NCBI GenBank assembly: GCA_003241055.1
Contig: QFOD01000018.1
Location: 1-64,000, forward strand
From: Roseateles depolymerans
GTDB lineage: Bacteria > Pseudomonadota > Gammaproteobacteria > Burkholderiales > Burkholderiaceae_C
DNA length: 64,000 nt
Reading direction: 5' to 3'
Part shown: piece by piece, positions 58,733 to 64,000 of the stretch
Position numbering within the stretch: the first letter of the stretch is position 1
Layout of the letters: every line of letters begins with the position of its first letter
Position numbers and translations under genes: made by a program
The notes under the pieces: model-generated
What the model was told of the DNA's origin: nothing
Database searches by the model: none
The model's input: only the letters and a program-made list of their open reading frames with translations

Positions 58733-59549
58733 AGCACCACCCGACCCTGCCGGGGACGCCGTCCCCTACCGGCCCTATGTGCCCGAGCCGACGGTCAGCC
58801 GCGGCCCGCAGTTCGCCCAGCTGACCCTCGGCGCACCGCTGCGCTGGCTGGCGCTGGGCGCCCGTGACCTGATTCGCGCCCCCGGCACCGCCCTGTTCTT
58901 CGGGACGCTCTTTGCGTTGATGGGTCTGGTCGTGCTGGCGGTGTTCCGGCATGCGCCGGCCTACACGCTGGCGTTGTGCGCCGGCTTCCTGCTGCTCGGC
59001 CCGCTGCTGTGCCTGGGCCTCTACGACACCAGCCGGCGGCTGGAACGCGGCGAGCCGCCGTCGCTGATCGATGCCGTCGGCGCCTGGCTGGACAACGTCT
59101 CGCAGATCGCGATCTTCGGCGCCGCGCTGCTGGTGCTGGAGATGCTCTGGGGCCGCGCCGCGCTGGTGGTGTTCGCCGTGAGCTTTGACGGCATGCCGGA
59201 CTTTGCCGGCTCCATCGCGAAGCTGCTGGACGCTCGCCACGCGGGCTTCGTCGCCGCCTACCTGGGCGTCGGTGCCCTGTTCGGCGGACTGATCTTCTCG
59301 GTCAGCGTGATCGCCATGCCCCTGCTGCTGGACCGCGACACCGACGCCATCAGCGCCGCGCTGCTGAGTCTGCGGCTGTGTCTGTCGCAACCGCTCACCA
59401 TGCTCTTCTGGGGGCTGATGATCACCACGCTGGTGGTGCTGGCCATGCTGCCCATGTTCGCCGGCCTCATCGTCATCGGCCCCTGGCTGGGCCACGCCAG
59501 CTGGCACGCCTATCGCGCGGCCCTGCCGCCCTCAGGCGAGCCCGGCTGA
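58716..59549 (+). CDS. DUF2189 integral membrane protein
   Basis: About 277 residues with six likely membrane helices between residues 50 and 265 and a soluble Pro-rich N-terminus. It matches the DUF2189 family (the PFAM family of predicted integral membrane proteins with no known function). I favour the GTG at 58716 (VSDGPEAPP), which still overlaps lspA by 17 bp. An ATG at 58704 would add four residues. It is translationally coupled to lspA. Confidence 0.82.
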   Translation: MSDGPEAPPDPAGDAVPYRPYVPEPTVSRGPQFAQLTLGAPLRWLALGARDLIRAPGTALFFGTLFALMGLVVLAVFRHAPAYTLALCAGFLLLGPLLCLGLYDTSRRLERGEPPSLIDAVGAWLDNVSQIAIFGAALLVLEMLWGRAALVVFAVSFDGMPDFAGSIAKLLDARHAGFVAAYLGVGALFGGLIFSVSVIAMPLLLDRDTDAISAALLSLRLCLSQPLTMLFWGLMITTLVVLAMLPMFAGLIVIGPWLGHASWHAYRAALPPSGEPG

Positions 59550-59639
59550 GCGAACTGCGCATCAGGGCATTGCCCGACAGGCAGAGGACGGTTTTGTCGC
59601 ATCCAGCGGCGACAATTGCGGTCGTATTACCGGCCGTAC

Positions 59640-61166
59640 ATGCTTCTCGACTTCTCCAGCCTCAGCCACTACGACTGGCTCGACGTGCCCCTCTGGGTCT
59701 ACGACCCCGAGCGCCGGCGCAATCTCTGGGCCAACGCTGCGGCGCTGCGCTTCTGGCACGCCGACAGCGCCGAGGAGTTCCTGTCACGCGACTTCACCGA
59801 GCACGGCGAGGCCGTCAGCGAGCGGCTGGCCGCCACCTCAGCAGATCACGCGCAGGGCCGGATCGTGCGCGAGCAATGGACGCTCTACCCCAAGGGTGCG
59901 CCGACCCCGGTGATGCTGGTCTCGCGGGGCATTCGCACCCCCGAGCGGCGCCAGGTGATGCTGTTCGCGGCCGATTCGCTGGGCGGCGACGCCGACCTGT
60001 CGGCCCTGCGCGGCGTGGAGGCGCTGCAGCACACCTCGATACGCATTGCCGTGTTCGGTCTCGCCCAGGGCGATCTGCTGATGCGCAATCCGGCGGCCGC
60101 CCTCACCTTCGGCGACACGCCGCCGACCAGCGGCCAGACCGAATTCACCCGCTGTTTCGCCCACCCGCAGGACGCAATCGGCATCCTGAACCGGGTGCGG
60201 CGCGGCGAAGCCTGCCGGCAGGACGTCGAGTTGCAGACACTGGCCGGCGTGCGCTGGCATGCGCTGGATGCCCGGCCCATGCGCGATCCGGCCACCGGCG
60301 ACACCGTGATGCTGCTCAACGCCCGCGACATCGCCGACCTCAAGGCCAGCCAGGCCGCGCTGGAGGCCGCGCGTGAGGCCGCCGAGGCCGCCAGCCAGGC
60401 CAAGAGTGCCTTCCTGGCCAACATGAGCCACGAGATCCGCACACCGATGAACGGGGTTCTGGGCCTGACCGAGCTGGTGCTGCTGGGCGACCTGGACGAG
60501 CGCCAACGTCGCTTCATCGAGATGGCCCACCAGTCCGCCAAGGGCCTGATGACCATCATCAACGACCTGCTGGACGTGGCCAAGATCGAGGCCGGACGCA
60601 TCCTGATCGAGACCCAGCCCTTCAGCCTGCATGACTGCCTGACCGAGGCGCTGCAGCCGCTGCTGCTGCAGGCGCACGACAAGGGCATCCAGCTGCATGC
60701 GCTGGTGCAGGCCGGCGTGCCACCGCAGCTGATCGGCGATGCGCTGAGGCTGCGCCAGGTGCTGATCAACCTCATCGGCAATGCGCTGAAGTTCACCGAA
60801 CGCGGCGAGGTCCGGGTGGAGTTCGCGCGGGCCGAGGCCCATGACGACGACGGCCCCGAACAGCTGCGGCTGCGCTGCGCCGTCACTGACACCGGCATCG
60901 GCATGACCCGCGACCAGATCGCGCAGATCTTCGACCCCTTCACCCAGGCCGACAGCTCCATCACCCGCCGCTACGGTGGCACGGGTCTGGGGCTGACCAT
61001 CGTCCAGCGCCTGGTGAACCTGATGGGCGGCCAGATCGAGGTCGAAAGCCGCCCGGGCCTGGGCTCGTGCTTCAGCTTCGAGGTGCTGCTGGGCCAGATG
61101 CCGGTCGAGCCGGCTCACCCGCCCCGCGCGGCGGGTTTTCCCACCCCCGAGCTGCGGGGGAACTGA
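59640..61166 (+). CDS. PAS-type sensor histidine kinase (no receiver)
   Basis: 508 residues, soluble. An N-terminal PAS-like region (WVYDPERRRNLWANAAALRFW, about 20-130) and a second PAS-like segment (about 135-240) precede a linker coiled coil. HisKA follows, with the phospho-His in NMSHEIRTPMNG, then HATPase_c (DTGIGMTRDQI, GGTGLGLTI). No membrane helix and no receiver are present, so it is a cytoplasmic sensor. No response regulator lies next to it. The ATG at 59640 is preferred over TTG 59616. An inverted repeat (TTGTCGC / GCGACAA) is at 59594-59615. Confidence 0.88.
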   Translation: MLLDFSSLSHYDWLDVPLWVYDPERRRNLWANAAALRFWHADSAEEFLSRDFTEHGEAVSERLAATSADHAQGRIVREQWTLYPKGAPTPVMLVSRGIRTPERRQVMLFAADSLGGDADLSALRGVEALQHTSIRIAVFGLAQGDLLMRNPAAALTFGDTPPTSGQTEFTRCFAHPQDAIGILNRVRRGEACRQDVELQTLAGVRWHALDARPMRDPATGDTVMLLNARDIADLKASQAALEAAREAAEAASQAKSAFLANMSHEIRTPMNGVLGLTELVLLGDLDERQRRFIEMAHQSAKGLMTIINDLLDVAKIEAGRILIETQPFSLHDCLTEALQPLLLQAHDKGIQLHALVQAGVPPQLIGDALRLRQVLINLIGNALKFTERGEVRVEFARAEAHDDDGPEQLRLRCAVTDTGIGMTRDQIAQIFDPFTQADSSITRRYGGTGLGLTIVQRLVNLMGGQIEVESRPGLGSCFSFEVLLGQMPVEPAHPPRAAGFPTPELRGN

Positions 61167-61193
61167 CCCTCAGGACGTCCGACGCCACGTTCC

Positions 61194-61212
61194 TGTCATC
61201 GAGCCGATGACA
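61194..61212 (+). promoter_or_regulatory. Palindrome in the promoter region of the second PEP-CTERM gene
   Basis: TGTCATCG (61194-61201) and CGATGACA (61205-61212) are perfectly inverted around AGC, 29 bp before the ATG. No sigma-54 GG-N10-GC pair was found in this gap. The repeat may be an operator or may help end the preceding transcript. Confidence 0.4.
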
Positions 61213-61241
61213 TACTGACTGCGTCGTCCACGGAGAGTCCC

Positions 61242-61760
61242 ATGGCCCTGAAGAATGCCCTGATTGCCGCCGGCCTGCTGGTTGCCAGCCTTGCCGCTTC
61301 CGCATCCACCCCGATCACGCTGACCTTCAACGGTACCGATCAATGGTCGGGCAGCTTCAGCGCTGCCGCCTCCGGCGCCAACACCTTCACGCTGGATCTG
61401 ACCGATCTGGCCGGCAGCTGGGGCAACATCAGCTTCACCTCGCTGATCACCGCCAACTTTGCCGGCAACAGCGGCTATGACGTCACCTCCGTCACGCTGG
61501 ATGGCCAAAGTTTCACCGCCCAGGCTGACGTCAGCATTCCTGGCGGCTTCGGCGTGGACGCCTGGACCTACCAAGCCAGCAACCTCAGCGCCGGCGTCCA
61601 CACGCTGGTGGTGACGGGCAACCTGATCGGCGGCGCCGTCGGCTTCACCGGTTCGCTCAACATCCAGGCTCAGCCGGTGCCGGAGCCCGAGTCCTACGCG
61701 CTGATGCTGGCCGGCCTCGTCGCCGTGGGCGCCGTCGTGCGCCGTCGCAGCCGCGTCTGA
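61242..61760 (+). CDS. PEP-CTERM domain protein (FxDxA-type, classical signal)
   Basis: 172 residues. A signal peptide (MALKNALIAAGLLVASLAASA) is followed by a beta-rich Ser/Thr/Gly body. The C-terminus has PVPEPESYALMLAGLVAVGAVV then RRRSRV, the standard PEP-CTERM sorting signal. The variant with SYALMLAGL is widespread among betaproteobacterial members. It would be processed by an exosortase encoded elsewhere. A strong terminator follows. Function unknown. Confidence 0.9.
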   Translation: MALKNALIAAGLLVASLAASASTPITLTFNGTDQWSGSFSAAASGANTFTLDLTDLAGSWGNISFTSLITANFAGNSGYDVTSVTLDGQSFTAQADVSIPGGFGVDAWTYQASNLSAGVHTLVVTGNLIGGAVGFTGSLNIQAQPVPEPESYALMLAGLVAVGAVVRRRSRV

Positions 61761-61810
61761 ACCAGCCACGTGCTGAGCGGCGCACCGCTCGGCCGGCCTC
61801 GTTGATTACC

Positions 61811-61843
61811 AAGCCGCCGCCCGCAACGGGCGGCGGCTTTTTT
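61811..61843 (+). terminator. Strong rho-independent terminator after the PEP-CTERM gene
   Basis: A 13-bp perfect stem (61811-61823 with 61827-61839) around CAA is followed by a run of T to 61843. It lies 50 bp after the stop codon of the plus-strand gene and 13 bp before the 3' end of the minus-strand oxidoreductase gene. It may act in both directions, but the minus-strand T run is short. Confidence 0.9.
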
Positions 61844-61855
61844 CGTGGGCTCGTT

Positions 61856-62842
61856 TCAGGGCAGCAGCACCGCGCTTCCCGTGATGCGGCGCGCCTCGAG
61901 GTCATGATGGGCCTGTCCGGCATCGGTCAGCCGATAGCGGCGCTCGATGCGTACCTTGACCTGGCCGGAGGCCACCATCGCGAACAGGTCGTCCCCCATG
62001 GCCTGGCAGCGCTCGCGCTCCGCCAGGTGGGTGAACACCGTCGGCCGCGTCAGGTAGAGCGAGCCCTTGGCGGCCAGCGTCCCTACCTGCACGGGCGGCA
62101 CGGCGCCTGAGGCTGCGCCAAAGCTCACCATCAGCCCGAAGGGCGCCAGGCAGTTCAGCGAGCCCTCCCAGGTGTCGGCGCCGACCGAGTCGTACACCAC
62201 CTTCACGCCCCGGCCGTCGGTCAGTTCACGAACCTGGGCGGCGAAGTCGGGCGTGCTGCGGTAGTTGATCGCATGCGCCGCACCGTGCGCCAGCGCCAGC
62301 TGGCATTTTTCGTCGCTGCCCGCCGTGGCGATGAGCTGCAGGCCCATCGCCCGCGCCCATTGGCAGGCGATCAGCCCGACGCCACCGGCCGCGGCGTGGA
62401 AGACCACGGCATCGCCCGGCTGCAGGCCGCCCTGAGGCAGCGTGCTGCGCAGCAGGTATTGCACCGTCAGCCCCTTGAGCATCATGCCGGCGGCGGTCTC
62501 GAAGTCGATCTCGTCCGGCAGCTTGAGCACCGCCTTGGCCGGCATCACGCGAGCGGTCGAATACGCCCCCGGTGGCTGGCTGGTGTAGGCCGCACGGTCA
62601 CCCGCGCGCAGGTGCGTCACCCCCTCGCCCACGGCTTCGACGACCCTCGCGCCCTCCATGCCCAGCCGCGCCGGCAGCGGCAAGGGGTAGGCGCCATTGC
62701 GGTGGTAGACGTCGATGTAGTTCAACCCGCAGGCGTGGTGGCGGATGAGGATCTCACCCGGCCCGGGCGCGCCCAGCTCCACGTCCACCAGCTTCATCTG
62801 CTCCGCCCCACCCGGGGCCTCGATCACAACGGCTCGTTCCAT
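61856..62842 (-). CDS. qor: NADPH:quinone oxidoreductase (zeta-crystallin type)
   Basis: 328 residues of the zinc-free MDR superfamily. N-terminal GroES-like fold (GLNYIDVYHRNGAYPLPLPARLG), then the nucleotide-binding motif HAAAGGVGLIACQWAR. It reduces quinones with NADPH in the cytoplasm. The ATG at 62842 begins MERAVVIEAPGGAEQM. It faces the preceding PEP-CTERM gene and is divergent from the RluA-type gene. Confidence 0.93.
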   Translation of the reverse strand: MERAVVIEAPGGAEQMKLVDVELGAPGPGEILIRHHACGLNYIDVYHRNGAYPLPLPARLGMEGARVVEAVGEGVTHLRAGDRAAYTSQPPGAYSTARVMPAKAVLKLPDEIDFETAAGMMLKGLTVQYLLRSTLPQGGLQPGDAVVFHAAAGGVGLIACQWARAMGLQLIATAGSDEKCQLALAHGAAHAINYRSTPDFAAQVRELTDGRGVKVVYDSVGADTWEGSLNCLAPFGLMVSFGAASGAVPPVQVGTLAAKGSLYLTRPTVFTHLAERERCQAMGDDLFAMVASGQVKVRIERRYRLTDAGQAHHDLEARRITGSAVLLP

Positions 62843-63007
62843 CAGCCAGCTCCTCGTCTATGCAAGCGGTGCGCCATCCTGCCAGCACCAGCGGCCGCGC
62901 TTGCTGACGACGCCCCGCAGGCCTACGTCGTGTCGGGTCATCGCCTCGGCAGGCCTCGCAGGCATGCGTCGGCAGGCCGCGCCAGGCGCGGTATCGTGCC
63001 GGGCTCG

Positions 63008-63628
63008 ATGTCCAAGCCCGCCGACCTCCGCATCCTTCATGCCGACGAACGTCTGATCGTCGTCGACAAGCCCGCCGGGCTGCTCAGCGTGCCCGGCCGT
63101 GGCGAGGCCAAGCAGGATTGCGCGAGCGCGCGCCTGCAGGCCCGCTATGGCGACGCGTTGATCGTGCATCGACTGGATCAGGCCACCTCCGGGCTGCTGC
63201 TGTTCGCCCGCGGTGCCCAAGCCCAGCGCGAGCTGAGCGCCGACTTTGCCGAGCGCCGCGTCGACAAGCGCTACGAAGCCGTCGTGAGCGGCACGCTGGA
63301 GGGCGCTGGGCTGATCGATCTGCCGCTCGCCGCAGACTGGCCCAATCGGCCGCGTCAGCAGGTGGATCAGCTGCACGGCAAGCCCTCCCAGACCCGCTGG
63401 GAGGCGCTTGGCCCGGCCGGGCCGGGCACGCGCGTGGCGCTGCAACCCATCACGGGCCGCAGCCATCAGCTGCGCGTTCACCTGGCCGCGCTGGGCCACC
63501 CCATACTGGGCGACACGCTTTACGCGCCGCCCGAAATGCAGGCGCTGGCGCCGCGGCTATTGCTGCACGCCTGCGCGCTGCATCTACCCCATCTCGGTCT
63601 CAGCTTTCTCAGCCCCCCGGAGTTCTGA
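63008..63628 (+). CDS. RluA-family pseudouridine synthase
   Basis: 206 residues, the catalytic domain alone without an S4 domain. HRLDQATSGLLLFA carries D57 of the family. LQPITGRSHQLRVHLAALGHPILGD is the conserved RluA C-terminal block, core TGRSHQLRVHLAALGHP. It resembles RluA (23S U746 / tRNA U32) or YciL-type members; the exact target is uncertain. The ATG at 63008 is preferred over upstream in-frame codons. The next gene starts 1 bp after its stop. Confidence 0.88.
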   Translation: MSKPADLRILHADERLIVVDKPAGLLSVPGRGEAKQDCASARLQARYGDALIVHRLDQATSGLLLFARGAQAQRELSADFAERRVDKRYEAVVSGTLEGAGLIDLPLAADWPNRPRQQVDQLHGKPSQTRWEALGPAGPGTRVALQPITGRSHQLRVHLAALGHPILGDTLYAPPEMQALAPRLLLHACALHLPHLGLSFLSPPEF

Positions 63629-63629
63629 C

Positions 63630-64000
63630 GTGCATCTCTTCATCATCACCGGCAGCTCGCGCGGCCTCGGCGCGGCCATGGCGCTGCAGCTGCAGCAGGC
63701 CGGCCATCAGGTGCTCGGCATCGCCCGGCGCCGACAGCCCGAACTGGCCGCCGAGCAATGGGAATCCGATCTCGCCGATCCGCTGCCCGTGGCCGCCCGC
63801 CTGCAGGACTGGCTGCAAGACCCGGCACGCCCGCGCTGGCAAAGCGCCACGCTGATCAACAACGCGGCCCTGCTGCAGCCTCCCGGGCCACTGGCTGCCG
63901 GACAGCCGCAGGCCTTGTCCGCGGCACTGCGCGTCGGCCTGGAGGCCCCCGCCCTGCTCTGCCAGGCCTTCCTGGCAGGCACCACGACCGTCCCGCAGCG
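63630..64000 (+). CDS. Short-chain dehydrogenase/reductase, 3' part outside the window
   Basis: The start is GTG at 63630, one base after the RluA-type stop. The visible 123 codons begin VHLFIITGSSRGLGAAMA with the TGxxxGxG cofactor motif and include LINNAA. They run to the window end without a stop. The catalytic Tyr-x-x-x-Lys lies beyond base 64000. It is an SDR oxidoreductase of unknown substrate, probably cotranscribed with the RluA-type gene. Confidence 0.85.
   Translation, partial: MHLFIITGSSRGLGAAMALQLQQAGHQVLGIARRRQPELAAEQWESDLADPLPVAARLQDWLQDPARPRWQSATLINNAALLQPPGPLAAGQPQALSAALRVGLEAPALLCQAFLAGTTTVPQ

Noticed and set aside
1..64000. CRISPR arrays, tRNA/rRNA genes, prophage genes and riboswitches
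   Set aside because: No regularly spaced repeats, no cloverleaf-like stretches in the short intergenic gaps and no phage or known riboswitch signatures were seen. A tRNA or Rfam scan would be decisive.

Overview
This 64-kb, GC-rich window carries a nearly gapless set of housekeeping genes typical of Burkholderiales (Betaproteobacteria). The order ompA-like/ubiG/gph facing gyrA-DUF2059-serC-pheA-tyrA-aroA-cmk-rpsA-ihfB-lapA-lapB is characteristic of that order. The aroA-cmk fusion, Kdo hydroxylase, PEP-CTERM proteins and PrsT fit the Roseateles/Pelomonas/Rubrivivax/Leptothrix-type lineages. This placement comes from gene content only. I see no rRNA or tRNA gene, CRISPR array or prophage, and no intergenic gap exceeds 300 bp.

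Layout. 1-107: end of an IS66-family insertion sequence that has cut off the 3' part of gph. 74-2061 (minus): gph remnant, ubiG, OmpA-family gene. 2330-13023: gyrA, then the Ser/Phe/Tyr/shikimate genes, rpsA with a structured leader, and ihfB. 13054-20060: lapA-lapB running directly into an LPS cluster (two glycosyltransferases, Kdo hydroxylase, GT25, MsbA-like exporter) and a helix-hairpin-helix protein. 20034-24926 (minus): patatin-like lipase and dnaE. 25035-27156: degenerate HD-GYP protein and periplasmic cyclophilin. 27180-32223 (minus): two multidomain two-component proteins. 32358-38539: trhO, alpha/beta hydrolase, an aotJQMOP-like basic amino acid transporter operon, DUF454 protein. 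38536-41349 (minus): oligopeptidase A and a secreted coiled-coil protein. 41452-43663: yaeQ, a GNAT protein, argG. 43716-43858: a LexA-controlled 26-codon ORF. 43913-45810 (minus): periplasmic ATP-dependent DNA ligase and murB. 45886-50868: yajQ, retropepsin-like protease, prsT and a PEP-CTERM gene behind a sigma-54 promoter. 50997-59549: two acyl-CoA dehydrogenases, rsuA-like gene, ribF, ileS, lspA, DUF2189 protein. 59640-64000: histidine kinase, a second PEP-CTERM protein, quinone oxidoreductase, RluA-type synthase and the start of an SDR gene.

The strongest candidate for something undescribed is at 43730-43858. A perfect LexA box (CTGT-N8-ACAG) sits at the centre of a 41-bp near-perfect inverted repeat and overlaps a plausible -10. 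Immediately downstream, with a good Shine-Dalgarno sequence, is a 26-residue cationic Trp/Leu-rich ORF. The layout resembles SOS-induced small membrane toxins such as TisB, although the peptide sequence is not one I recognise. Other points of interest are the IS66 insertion in gph with a start-codon-sequestering hairpin at tnpA, a sensor kinase whose phospho-accepting His is Gln, an HD-GYP protein whose HD pair is Met-Asn, the LPS cluster placed directly behind lapB, and the sigma-54 promoter of the PEP-CTERM gene.
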